Source of the DNA: JALYGJ01 sp963781705
GTDB taxonomy: Bacteria > Chloroflexota > Limnocylindria > Limnocylindrales > CSP1-4
Direction of reading: 5' to 3'
Assembly: GCA_963781705.1 (NCBI GenBank)
Contig: CAWAGP010000010.1
Location: 1,116,001-1,180,000 of the forward strand
DNA: 64,000 nt
Positions 34,399 to 44,079 of this stretch are shown here, one piece after another. Both the position numbers and the translations under genes were made by a program. The notes beneath the pieces were generated by a model. The model was given only the letters and a program-made list of their open reading frames with translations, was not told the DNA's origin and did not search any database. Every line of letters starts with the position of its first letter. Position 1 is the first letter of the stretch.

Positions 34399-34661
34399 GC
34401 GCACCCGGTACCGCCCGCATCCGTGGGTCGAGGCGCTTCACGCGCCCCCGCCGCCCATGCCATGCCGTGCCGGCGGCATCGCGCATCCCGTACCGCCTGC
34501 ATTCTTAGGACAGGCGCTTCTCCCGTCTCAGACGGGCGGCCAGCAAGGCTTGTTCGCACATTTCCGCGCGTGGCACCAATGCGCGCGGTACGCCGGCAGG
34601 CAAGGTGCTCGCGATCAGCCATATTGCGCGCGGTGACCTTTGGGTAAGAATGCGGGCGGTA
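34399..34661. repeat. Imperfect 42-bp direct repeat and scattered 12-bp motif before the HisC-like gene
   Basis: The 283-base gap 34378-34660 holds no gene. Copy 1 (34399-34440) and copy 2 (34481-34521) share GCGCA, a TACCGCC(C/T)GCAT core and AGGCGCTTC. The core's reverse complement, ATGCGGGCGGTA, recurs in direct orientation at 34650-34661, ending on the A of the next gene's start codon. TGCGCGCGGT also occurs twice (34580-34589, 34625-34634), and CCCGTCTCAGACGGG (34522-34536) is a small hairpin. These could be protein-binding sites or repeat debris. Confidence 0.5.
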
Positions 34662-35761
34662 TGACCGACAGCACGCCGTCGCAGGTCTACACCTGGGAGC
34701 CATCCAACGCCACCATCGCCGCGCGCTACGGCCTGCGGCCGCAGGACATCCTGCGCTTCGACACGAACACGTCGCCCATCGCACCCGAGTGGCTGACTCA
34801 GGCGCTCGCCGGCCCGTTCGCACCGCCGCTCAACGAATATCCCGACTCTTCCTACGCGGAGCTGGCGGCGGCGGCCGCCGGCTACGTTGGCGCCGACACG
34901 CACGAGTTGGTGGTCGCCGCCGGCGCCGACGAAGTGCTTGACCTGGTCGCCAAGGCGTTCCTGGCGTCCGGCTCGGGCGCGCTTGTACCGATCCCGACCT
35001 ACCCGATGTACGGCGTGCTCACGTCCCAGCGCGCGGCACGCATCGTGTCCGTGCCGCGGCGCGGCGCCGCTGACGGCTTCGCCCTCGACGTTCCGGCCGT
35101 GATCAAGCGCCTGCCAGAAGTTCGGGTCGTCTGGCTGTGCACGCCCAACAACCCGACCGCCGCCGTCGAAGACAGCACGGATATTGAAGCGATCCTCACC
35201 GCGGCCGCGCAGCTGTCGGATCCGCCGCTGGTCGTGGTCGACGAGGCCTACATCGAGTTCGGCGGCACGACCGTCGTCCCCTGGCGCGGTCGCTTTCCGC
35301 AATTGCTCGTCGTGCGCACCGTTTCCAAGGCGTTCGGCCTGGCGGGAGTGCGCGTCGGCTTCGGTATCGCCGGACGGTCGGTCATCGAGCGCCTCGAACG
35401 CGTTCGTCCGCCGGGCAGCATCTCGACCGCCTCGGCTCATGTCGCCGCCCGGGCGCTTGCCGCGCCCGAATACGCGCTGGCCAACGCGCGCGCTCTGGCC
35501 ACGGAGCGTGATTGGCTTGCCGCTCAACTGCGGGAACTGCGCTGGCAGCCACTACCGAGCGTCACCAACTTCCTGCTGGTGCGCATCGGCGAAGGCGACC
35601 ACGCGGCGGCCGAGCAGGCGGCCGATGGCCTGCTGCGCGCCGGCGTCGTTCCGCGCACCTTCGGGCCGGCCAATCCGTTGCGCGGCCACCTGCGCCTGAC
35701 CGTCCGCAGCCGGAAGGAAAATGATGCGCCTGCTCGAGACTGTCGCCCACCTGGCCGCTAA
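34661..35761 (+). CDS. HisC-like class I/II aminotransferase, C-terminus shifted
   Basis: The 366-residue PLP enzyme resembles histidinol-phosphate aminotransferase and CobD-type decarboxylases: DTNTSPIAPEW, LNEYPDSSYAELAAA, CTPNNPTA, VVDEAYIEFG and the PLP lysine in RTVSKAFGLAGVRVGFG. The reaction cannot be fixed from sequence; HisC is the default. After RLTVRSRKEND the expected RLLE helix appears one base out of frame. Removing one base near 35723-35726 restores RLLETVAHLAANLRP and a stop at 35772-35774 that overlaps the dinB-like ATG as ATGA. I think the indel is an error. ATG 34661 is the start. Confidence 0.85.
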   Translation: MTDSTPSQVYTWEPSNATIAARYGLRPQDILRFDTNTSPIAPEWLTQALAGPFAPPLNEYPDSSYAELAAAAAGYVGADTHELVVAAGADEVLDLVAKAFLASGSGALVPIPTYPMYGVLTSQRAARIVSVPRRGAADGFALDVPAVIKRLPEVRVVWLCTPNNPTAAVEDSTDIEAILTAAAQLSDPPLVVVDEAYIEFGGTTVVPWRGRFPQLLVVRTVSKAFGLAGVRVGFGIAGRSVIERLERVRPPGSISTASAHVAARALAAPEYALANARALATERDWLAAQLRELRWQPLPSVTNFLLVRIGEGDHAAAEQAADGLLRAGVVPRTFGPANPLRGHLRLTVRSRKENDAPARDCRPPGR

Positions 35762-35770
35762 CCTGCGCCC

Positions 35771-36286
35771 ATGACGACCTCACCACTCGGCGACGCGTTT
35801 GACCACCACGCCTGGGCAACCGAACGCCTGATCGACGCCTGCCGCGAGCTGACGCCCGAGCAACTGCAGGCGCCATGTCTGGGCACCTATGGCTCGATCA
35901 TCGGCACCCTGCGCCACCTGGTTGCCTCGGACCGCTGGTACCTGTCGTTCTTCCCCAGCGGCAAAGAGCTGGCCGCGTTGGATGAGGATGCCGACACGGG
36001 CCTGGCCGAGCTGCACCTCGCGGTTGCCACCAACGCCAGCGCATGGAGCAAGTTGCTGGCCGGCGGCGTCGACCCCGACGCGGACGTCGTTGAACGTGAC
36101 GACGAGGGGGAATTCCACGCGCCGGTGGGCATCCGGCTGGCGCAGGTCATCCATCACGGCACCGACCATCGCAGCCAGGTGTGCACGGCGCTGACGAGCC
36201 TCGGCATCGAGCCGCCCGAGATCGACGTGTGGGCGTTCGGGCGAGCCAGTGGACGCGACCGCTACGTGTCGCTGAAGCCCTCCTAG
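35771..36286 (+). CDS. DinB/YfiT-family four-helix protein
   Basis: The 171-residue protein has the DinB fold with the metal-binding histidines: FDHHAWATERLID near the N-terminus, LRHLVASDRWYLS (second) and IHHGTDHRSQVC (third). Members are putative metal-dependent thiol transferases or hydrolases, for instance on bacillithiol or mycothiol adducts; the substrate here is not known. It is probably translated together with the HisC-like gene before it. Confidence 0.87.
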   Translation: MTTSPLGDAFDHHAWATERLIDACRELTPEQLQAPCLGTYGSIIGTLRHLVASDRWYLSFFPSGKELAALDEDADTGLAELHLAVATNASAWSKLLAGGVDPDADVVERDDEGEFHAPVGIRLAQVIHHGTDHRSQVCTALTSLGIEPPEIDVWAFGRASGRDRYVSLKPS

Positions 36287-36304
36287 CGCGGGCCGGCCGT
36301 CTGG

Positions 36305-37606
36305 CTAGGCGTTCCGGCGCCGGCCGATGACCAACCGCTTCTTGCCTGCGCGCAGGACCAGGTAGCCGGCGACGGGTCCGGGAACACCGGCTTCGTCGGT
36401 CATGCGCTCGCCGTTGATCGAGAAGGCGCCCTGGGCGATCTGCCGGCGCACCTCTGAGCGCGATGGGTAGAGGCCGCTGGCTACCCCGACGGCCGTCGGG
36501 TCGGTGAGGTCGGCATCAGTGAACTCCCAATTGGGCAGCTCGTGGAAGAGGACCTCGAGGACGTCCGGATCCTGCAGCGGGCCACCGCCGAAGACGGCGT
36601 CCGCGACACGAACCTGGCGCTCGGCCTCCTCGCGGCCGTGGACGCGCGCGGTCAGGTCAAAGGCGAGTGCGCGCTGCGCCGGTCGCTTCTCGGGCGAGGT
36701 CCGCTGCGCCTCCTCGATCTCGTAGATCGCGGCCGCGTCCATCAGCGTCAACCAGCGCAGGTGCCGGCCGACCAACTCGTCGTCGTCGTTGAGCCAGTAC
36801 TGGTAGAACTCGTACGGCGACGTGAGGGCCGGGTCCAGGAACACCGCGCCGCGCTCGGACTTGCCCATCTTGGCGCCGGCGCGGGTGAGCAGCAGTGGCG
36901 AGCACAACGCGAACGTGGCCGGCTCCTCCCCTTCCTCACGCCCGACGACGCGCCGGATCAACTCGAGGCCGGCGGTGATGTTGCCCCACTGGTCGGCGCC
37001 GCCCATCTGCATCTCGACGCCGCGCTCGCGGTAGAGGTGCAGGAAGTCGGCCGCCTGGAGGGTCATGTACGAGAACTCGGTGAACGACATGCCCGCCGCC
37101 AGGCGTTGCTGGACGGAGTCCTTGGCGAGCATGTACGGGATCGAGAAGTGCTTGCCGATATCGCGCAGGAACTCGAGCAGCGAGTAGCGCGTGAGCCACT
37201 CGCGGTTGTCGACCATCTGTGCCTGCTGTCTGCCCGGCGAGAAGTCGACGAAGCGCTCGAGCTGGGCGCGGATGGCGGCCGAATTGGCGCGGATCGCCTC
37301 GTCGTCGAGCAGGTTCCGCTCGCTCGATTTGCCCGATGGATCACCGATCATGCCCGTGCCGCCACCAACCACGATGAAGGGCGTGCCGCCGTAGCGCTGC
37401 AGGTGGGTGAGCATGAAGCCCTGCACCAGGTTGCCCACGTGCAGTGAGCGCGCCGACGCGTCGAAGCCCACGTACGCGGAAATCGGGCCGGCGGCCAGTC
37501 GCTGTTCGAGACCCTGCGACGCTTCGGCCACCAGGCCGCGCCACGACAGCTCGGCAAGCAGATCGCCGGGCGCGGCGCGATTGGCGGACTCATGGGACGG
37601 GCTCAC
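36305..37606 (-). CDS. tyrS: Tyrosyl-tRNA synthetase
   Basis: TyrS charges tRNA-Tyr. The 433-residue class I enzyme has YVGFDASARSLHVGN (HIGH-like HVGN at 56-59), the tyrosine pocket GGADQWGNI and KMGKS at 246-250. The C-terminal S4 RNA-binding domain (SRSEVRRQIAQGAFSINGE) ends the protein. There is no T-box in the 64-base gap upstream, unlike thrS. It diverges from the penicillin-binding protein. Confidence 0.97.
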   Translation of the reverse strand: MSPSHESANRAAPGDLLAELSWRGLVAEASQGLEQRLAAGPISAYVGFDASARSLHVGNLVQGFMLTHLQRYGGTPFIVVGGGTGMIGDPSGKSSERNLLDDEAIRANSAAIRAQLERFVDFSPGRQQAQMVDNREWLTRYSLLEFLRDIGKHFSIPYMLAKDSVQQRLAAGMSFTEFSYMTLQAADFLHLYRERGVEMQMGGADQWGNITAGLELIRRVVGREEGEEPATFALCSPLLLTRAGAKMGKSERGAVFLDPALTSPYEFYQYWLNDDDELVGRHLRWLTLMDAAAIYEIEEAQRTSPEKRPAQRALAFDLTARVHGREEAERQVRVADAVFGGGPLQDPDVLEVLFHELPNWEFTDADLTDPTAVGVASGLYPSRSEVRRQIAQGAFSINGERMTDEAGVPGPVAGYLVLRAGKKRLVIGRRRNA

Positions 37607-37670
37607 GGGCTAATGCTAGAGTCTGGCCGCACATGCATACCAGCCGCGATGAAGGCGCGCGCCGCGGCGA

Positions 37671-40539
37671 ATGAACGGCCGTCCCAACGGACGCTCTAAC
37701 GCCTACGCGGCCCGGCGCCCAACTGCGCGGCGGCGTCAGCCCGAGCGCGGCCTCGCCGTCGCTCTGCCCGTCTTCGTTTTCTCGATCATGGCCATCATCG
37801 CCCTGTTCGGGCTGGTCGGCAGCGTGGCCGTATTTGCCTTCTACAGCCAGGACCTGCCCGACCCGCATGGCCTGCAGAGCCTGGGTGCGGTGGGCAAATC
37901 GATCGTCTACGACCGAACCGGCACGGTGCAACTGGCCACTTTTGGAGCCAATGAGGCGCGCCAGCCGGTCACCTGGGATCAGATCCCACCCATCCTGACC
38001 GACGCCCAGACGGCAATCGAGGACAAATCGTTCTGGAGCAACGCCGGCGTTGATCCGATCGGCATCCTGTCGGCCACGATCGCCACGCTGCAGGGCAACG
38101 AGCGTGGCGCGTCGACGATCACGCAACAGCTGGTGCGCGAGCGGCTGCTCGATCCGAACCTGGTCAGCGATCCCGGACGGGTGATCGAGCGCAAGCTCAA
38201 GGAGATCATCCAGTCGGTCCGCGTGACCGAGGCCTACCCGGGCGAACAGGGCAAGCAGCAGATCATCACCGCGTACTTCAACGCCAATTACTACGGCAAC
38301 GGCAGCTACGGCGTGCTGGCCGCGGCCAAGGGCTACTTCGGCGTGACCGACCTGAGCCAGCTGTCGCTCGGCGAAGTGGCGCTGCTGGCGGCTCTGCCGC
38401 AGTCGCCGTCGACGTACGACCTGGTACGAAACGCCGTCACCGCTCCGGACGGACACCTGTACGTGCCGCTCGACCCGACGATCCCCATCGTCGCCCGGCG
38501 TGACTACATCCTCGACCTGCTGGCGAGCGACCCGTCACGCCTCGTGCTGACCGGCAACGAGTACACGCCGGCCGACTTCGAAGCGGCCAAGAACGAACCG
38601 ATCAACCTGGCGCCACAGGCGTCGACGCAGCAGCAGTGGCTGGCGCCGCACTTCATCTGGGCGCTGCGCGACGAGCTGGCACAGAAGCTGTGCGGTGACG
38701 CCGATACCTGCCCGACCCTCGAGGCCGGCGGGCTGCGCATCACCAGCACGCTCGACTGGCACATGCAGCAGATCGCCGAGAAGTGGGTCACCGCCGGTGT
38801 CTTCCTGCCGCACTCGACCGACCCACAGGCGATGGCCGCCGAACTGGGCGTGCCCTACGAAAGCTGGATGAAGAAACTGGCGAAGCTGCAGGTGGGCAAC
38901 GGCGCGCTGGTGGCGATGGACTACCAGACCGGCGAGGTCCTGGCCTACGTGGGGAGCGCCGGTTACTACCGCGCCAGCGACGCGACGCCGCAGTTCCAGC
39001 CCCAGTTCGACGTTCTCGCCAACGGCTGGCGCCAGTCCGGATCTGCCTTCAAGCCGTTTAACTTCGTAACCGGCATCAACGACGGGACGATGACCGCGGC
39101 GTCGATGTTCATGGACGTCACCACCGCATTTCCCGACGGCAGCAACACCTACATCCCCACCGACTACGATCAGCTCGAGCGCGGCCCGCTGCGCATGCGC
39201 AGCGCGCTGCAGTGGTCGCTCAACATCCCCGCCGTCAAGGCCTTGGCCATCAACGGCGTCAACCACGTCTTCGACATGGCGCGGCGCTTCGGCATGAACT
39301 TCCAGAACGACCAGCCGAGCGCCGGCCTGTCGCTCACCCTGGGCACCGAGGAAACCCATCCGATCGACGTGACCGAGGCGTATGCGACGCTCGCCAACAA
39401 CGGCCGGAACATTGGCTACACGCACATCCTGTCGATCAAGGATGCGTCCGGCACGGATGTCGTGCCGCCATACAGCCCGCCGGCCGGCGAGCAGGTCGTC
39501 AGCCCGCAGGCGGCGTACGTCATGACCAACATCCTGGCCAGCAACACCGATCCGCAACAGAACCCCGTCTGGGGAGCTTTCGCGTTGCGCGGCCCGGGCG
39601 GTCGGCGGCCGGCCACGATCAAGACCGGCACCAACGACAACGCGGTCGACCTGGACGCCTTCGGCTACATCGCGCCACCCGACGACGCCGGCCGTGCGGC
39701 CGGCGACTACGCCCTGGTCGTGGGCGTGTGGAACGGCAACAGCGACGGCTCGTCGGTCCTGCGCCCGGACAATCCGGTCTTCTCGACCGATATCGCCGCG
39801 CCCACCTGGCACGGCTTCATGCAGGAGGTGACGCAGGACTGGCCGGGGCAGGACTTCGCCCAGCCGCCGGGCATCGTCACCGCCGACGTCGACGCGTGGA
39901 CCGGCATGGCCCCGACGTCAGTACACGACCAAGACCGTGCAGGAGGTGTTCATCGACGGCACGGTGCCCGGTGCCGACACCACCAAAGAGCCGTTGCAGG
40001 TGGTGACCGACGAGTCGGGCAACACCCTGCTGTGGGTCGACGGCTGCGCGGGCACGCCACAGACGGTGGGTTTCCTGAACCTGGACAACGTCGAGGCCGG
40101 GCATCCCGACTGGCAGGCGGCGGACCAGGAGTGGATCGCGCGCGCCAAGCAGGGCATCGGCATAGCCGGCGGCGCGGACCCGCAGAACCCGACCAAGACC
40201 AGCTACCTGTTCAACCACGGCTACACGCCGTACGGCAAGAGTTGGGGCGCACCGTGGCCGCCGACGACGCCATGCACCGCCGCGCCGTCGCCGTCACCCA
40301 GCGAATCGCCCAGCGAGTCGCCGAGCGAGTCGCCCAGCCTGCTGCCGACGAAATCACCGACCACCGAGCCGACCCTGGAGCCGACGCCGACGGTCGAACC
40401 CACACCGACCCCGACGCCCGAGATCACGCCGACCGAACAGCCCACCCCCACGCTTGCGCTCCCGACGCCGACCTTGCCCCTGCCCACGCCCACCCAGCCG
40501 CCGACCGAACCACCGCCGTCACCAACCGCAAGCCCCTAG
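37671..40539 (+). CDS. Class A penicillin-binding protein (glycosyltransferase/transpeptidase), one frameshift
   Basis: This enzyme polymerises and cross-links peptidoglycan outside the membrane. After an Arg-rich cytoplasmic tail and one helix (about 31-58) comes the GT51 domain: AIEDKSFW with Glu117, RGASTITQQLV and YYGNGSYGVLAAAKGYFG. The transpeptidase has SAFK with Ser458, S516-L-N518 and K651-TGT. One extra base near 39913-39920 shifts the frame; the continuation QYTTKTVQEVFIDGT runs to the stop at 40539. The last 90 residues are a Ser/Pro/Thr-rich tail (SPSE repeats, then PTPT). A 13-codon ORF (MHTSRDEGARRGE, 37633-37674) overlaps the ATG as ATGA. Confidence 0.92.
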
Positions 40540-40564
40540 CAGCGGCAACCTTCCTGGCCTCCAG

Positions 40565-41731
40565 CTACAGGCGGGCGGCCACTGCCTCGGCCTCGCGCAT
40601 GACGCGCAGGACGTTGCCCCCCGCCAGTCGGGCCAGGTCGCGGTCGCTCCAGCCGCGTTCGATGAGCTCGGCAAACAGGTTCGGGTAGCCCGAGACATCC
40701 GCCAGGCCGCAGGCGGTGAAGAGCGTCCCATCGAAGTCGCCGCCCAGACCGACGTGCTCCACGCCGGCCACTTTGGCGATGTGCTCGATGTGGTCGGCAA
40801 CCATCGACAGCGGCGGGATGGGCACCTGCAACGACTCGAACACTTCGTGCTCGATCGCTCGGCGGGCGGCCCGGTCGGCGACCCCGGTCTGGCGGCGCTC
40901 GGCCTCCGCGATGGCCGGGACGAGCACGGCGGCCGCCTCGGCCGACACGAAGCCGGCCACGAACGTCACCATCACCACGCCGCCGTTGGCGGGGATGCGC
41001 GTCAGGATCTCGTCGGGAACGTTGCGCGGCACGTCGCACAGGGCGCGTGCCGAAGAGTGGGAGAAGATGACCGGCGCCGCGCTGGCGTCGAGCGCGTCGC
41101 TCATCGTGGTGGCTGCGGTATGCGACAGGTCGACGAGCATTCCCAGCCGGTTCATCTCGAGCACCACCTCGCGGCCGAAGTCGGTGAGGCCGCCGTGCCG
41201 TGGCTGGTCGGTGGCGGAGTCGGCCCAATCGGTGTTGCGGCCGTGGGTCAGGGTCAGGTAGCGGGCGCCGAGCTCGCGGAACGCGCGCAGTGCGCCCAGC
41301 GAGTTCTCCAGGACGTGGCCGCCCTCCATGCCGAACAGCGACGCGATGCGTCCGGCCGCGAACGCGTTGCGCACCTCGCGCGCCGACCAGCACGGCGTGA
41401 GATCGCGCGGGTAACGAGCGACCATCCGGCGCGCCAGGTCGAGCTGCTCCAGCTGGATCCGGGCGAACCCGCCGCCGCCTTCACCTCCGGTCGGGACGTA
41501 GACGCTCCAGAACTGGCCGCCCACGCCACCGCGCCGCAGGCGCGGCAGGTCTGTCTGGCCGCTCGTGCGCCGGCGCAGGTCGTAGGCGGCGAGATCGCCG
41601 GGCGCCGACTCGGCGGTGCGGATGGCCCACGGCAGGTCATTGTGGCCGTCGATCAGGATGTGGCGGCGCAGGAGCGCCCGCGCATGCTCGAGCGCCAGCC
41701 TATGCGAACGTGAGCTCTTGGCGTGATCCAC
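40565..41731 (-). CDS. Membrane (renal) dipeptidase family metallopeptidase
   Basis: The protein has a zinc amidohydrolase-type barrel that cleaves dipeptides, including D-residue ones. Metal ligands are seen in ILIDGHNDLPW, FGMEGGHVLENS (Glu), VDLSHTAA and IFSHSSARAL, plus the Asp in GLGGDFDG. No signal peptide is visible, so it is probably cytoplasmic, unlike the animal enzyme. GTG 41731, 24 bases after the mutS2 stop, gives 388 residues but lacks a clear ribosome site, so the start is only probable. It ends the pheST-mutS2 gene string. Confidence 0.9.
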   Translation of the reverse strand: MDHAKSSRSHRLALEHARALLRRHILIDGHNDLPWAIRTAESAPGDLAAYDLRRRTSGQTDLPRLRRGGVGGQFWSVYVPTGGEGGGGFARIQLEQLDLARRMVARYPRDLTPCWSAREVRNAFAAGRIASLFGMEGGHVLENSLGALRAFRELGARYLTLTHGRNTDWADSATDQPRHGGLTDFGREVVLEMNRLGMLVDLSHTAATTMSDALDASAAPVIFSHSSARALCDVPRNVPDEILTRIPANGGVVMVTFVAGFVSAEAAAVLVPAIAEAERRQTGVADRAARRAIEHEVFESLQVPIPPLSMVADHIEHIAKVAGVEHVGLGGDFDGTLFTACGLADVSGYPNLFAELIERGWSDRDLARLAGGNVLRVMREAEAVAARL

Positions 41732-41754
41732 TGGACCCAGTCTAGGTTCGACTT

Positions 41755-44079
41755 CTACAACTCGACGATGGTGGCGCCGTCGCCGCCTTCGCCGCGCTCG
41801 CCCGGGCGCCACGACTTGATCAGCGGATGGCCGCTCAGACGGGCGCGCAGCGCGTCGCGCAGCGCGCCCGAACCATGCCCGTGGATGACGGTTACTTTGG
41901 ACATCGCGGCGACCGCGGCCTGATCGAGATAGGAGTCGAGCGACTCGAGCGCCTCCTCGACGCGCGCGCCGCGCAAGTCGAGACTGGATGGCACCGAGCG
42001 CGGCGCCGGTGGCGGAGTGGCCGGCCCACGCAGCGGGTCCGCCACCGGCGCAACCGCCGGTTGCAGCCCGGCCAGGGGCACGCTGATGCGCATAGTGCCG
42101 GCGACCAGCGTCGCCTCGCCCTTGTCCTCATCGAGTGCAGCGACCGTGCCCTGCCAGCCGCCACCGGAGCGCACGTACTGACCGACGCTGATCGGCAGCG
42201 TCGTGTCGCCCGATGAGACGGTCTCAGCGGTCTCGTCGGTCGCTGGCGAGATCATCTCGCTCAAGCGCGCGGTCGATTGTTCGAGCAACTGCTCGGTCAG
42301 CGTCTGCCGCTCGAGCAGTTCACGTGCTGCCGCAATTTCTGCCTGGACCTCGGCGAGCTGCTGCTGGGCCTCGGCGCGCGCAGTGACCAGCGCGTCCTCA
42401 CGCTCGCGGCGCGCATGGCGGCGCTCCTCCTCCGCCTCGTGCCGCGCGGCGCGGGCACGCTCCTCTGCCTCGGTCGCGCGCGCCAGTGCATCCTGGGTGC
42501 TAGCTCGTGTCTCGCGGATCGAGGCCAGCGTCTGCTCGAACTCCTGCTGCGCGCTGCCGAGGCGCGAGCGCGCATCGGCGACGATGTCGGCAGGCAGCCC
42601 GAGCCTCTCGGCGATGGCGAAGGCCTGGCTGGCACCGGGCAGGCCGATGGTCAGGTGGTAGGTCGGCTTGAGCGTCGCCAGGTCGAAGTCGACCGAGGCG
42701 TTCTCGACGCCGACGGTGTTGTGGGCGTATGTCTTGAGTTCGGCGTAGTGGGTGGTGGCGGCGACCAGCGCACCGGCGGTGATGAGGCGATCGAGCAGCG
42801 CCTGCGCCAGGGCCGAGCCCTCCGTCGGATCCGTGCCCGCGCCGAGCTCGTCGAGCAGCACCAGGCAGCCCTCCCCCGCGGCGCCCACGATGCGCACGAT
42901 CGAGCGCATATGGCCGGAGAAGGTCGACAGCGACTGGGCGATGGACTGCTCATCGCCGATGTCGGCGAAGACATCGCGGAACACGGGCAGGCGCGAGCCC
43001 GGTGCCGCCGGGATCGGCAGCCCCGACTGGTGCATCAGCGCGAGCAGGCCGGTGGTGCGCAGGGCGACCGTCTTGCCGCCGGTGTTCGGCCCGGTGATGA
43101 CCAGCGCGCGGAAGTCGGTGCCCAGCCGGACATCGATCGGCACGACCGGTGCGGTCAGGCCAGGATGGCGGGCCGAGAGCAGCAGCACATCGTCCGTGGC
43201 GACGGTCTCCGGGCGGACAGCGTCGAGTTCCACCGCCAGGCGCGCCCGAGCAATCCAAAAATCGAAGGTCGCCAGGGCGGCCAGCGTCTCGTCGAGCGCA
43301 TCGGCTTGGGCGCCGACCAGCGCCGAGAGCTCGTCCAGGATGCGTTCGACCTCGGCCGCTTCCTTGAGTTGCGCCTCGCGCCAGGCGTTGCCCAGCTCGA
43401 CCATCACCAGCGGCTCGACGAACAGCGTCTGGCCGCTGCCCGACTGGTCGTGGACGATGCCTTTCACACGGCTGCGGGCGTCGGCGCGCACGGGCACTAC
43501 GTAGCGGTCGTTGCGCAGCGTGACGATGGGCTCCTGCAGCGCGCCGGACAGGTCGGAGCTGTGGACGAGCGTCTCGAGTCGCGCGCGCAGCCGCTCGTAG
43601 GCGACGCGCACGGCGCGGCGCAGGCCGCCCAGCGCGGGCGAGGCCGAGTCGAGCAGCTCGCCGGCCGGATCGACGGCGCTTTCCAGGCGGGCGCGCAACT
43701 GCGGCAGCGGTTTGATCGCGCGACCAAGCTCGTGCAACAGCGGCGGCCGCTCGCCGCGCAGGATGTCCGCCAACCGCGTGGCCGCTTCGAGCGTGTCGAG
43801 CACCTCGAGCAGCTCCGGCCCCAGCAAGCGCCCGCTGCGGCGCGCTCGGCCGACCAGCATGGTGATGTCACGCGCGCCGCCGATGCCCACGTCCGGGCGC
43901 CGCTGCAGCAGGTCGCGTGCCTGGTCGGTCTCATCGAGCAATCGCCTGACGACCGCCACATCGGACGATGGCGCCATCTGCTGAGCCAGCTGGCGCGACG
44001 GCGAGAAGGAGGTGTAGCCGGCAACGCGATTGCGGATCTGCGGGTACTCGAGCAGCTCCCGGCTGCGCGTGTCGGTCAT
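41755..44079 (-). CDS. mutS2: MutS2 ATPase/endonuclease
   Basis: The 774-residue protein has the core and ATPase of MutS: Walker A TGPNTGGKTVAL, STFSGHMRSIVRI, Walker B LVLLDELGAGTDPTEG, and TTHYAELKTYA. A long coiled coil (about residues 500-620, Ala/Glu/Arg-rich) and a C-terminal Smr nuclease domain (LDLRGARVEEAL, VTVIHGHGSGALR) follow. MutS2 suppresses recombination and in Bacillus also acts on collided ribosomes. Its ATG overlaps the mpg stop by ATGA. Confidence 0.96.
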   Translation of the reverse strand: MTDTRSRELLEYPQIRNRVAGYTSFSPSRQLAQQMAPSSDVAVVRRLLDETDQARDLLQRRPDVGIGGARDITMLVGRARRSGRLLGPELLEVLDTLEAATRLADILRGERPPLLHELGRAIKPLPQLRARLESAVDPAGELLDSASPALGGLRRAVRVAYERLRARLETLVHSSDLSGALQEPIVTLRNDRYVVPVRADARSRVKGIVHDQSGSGQTLFVEPLVMVELGNAWREAQLKEAAEVERILDELSALVGAQADALDETLAALATFDFWIARARLAVELDAVRPETVATDDVLLLSARHPGLTAPVVPIDVRLGTDFRALVITGPNTGGKTVALRTTGLLALMHQSGLPIPAAPGSRLPVFRDVFADIGDEQSIAQSLSTFSGHMRSIVRIVGAAGEGCLVLLDELGAGTDPTEGSALAQALLDRLITAGALVAATTHYAELKTYAHNTVGVENASVDFDLATLKPTYHLTIGLPGASQAFAIAERLGLPADIVADARSRLGSAQQEFEQTLASIRETRASTQDALARATEAEERARAARHEAEEERRHARREREDALVTARAEAQQQLAEVQAEIAAARELLERQTLTEQLLEQSTARLSEMISPATDETAETVSSGDTTLPISVGQYVRSGGGWQGTVAALDEDKGEATLVAGTMRISVPLAGLQPAVAPVADPLRGPATPPPAPRSVPSSLDLRGARVEEALESLDSYLDQAAVAAMSKVTVIHGHGSGALRDALRARLSGHPLIKSWRPGERGEGGDGATIVEL

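Noticed and set aside
37607..37670. T-box or other riboswitch before tyrS
   Set aside because: The gap is only 64 bases and lacks the T-box core.
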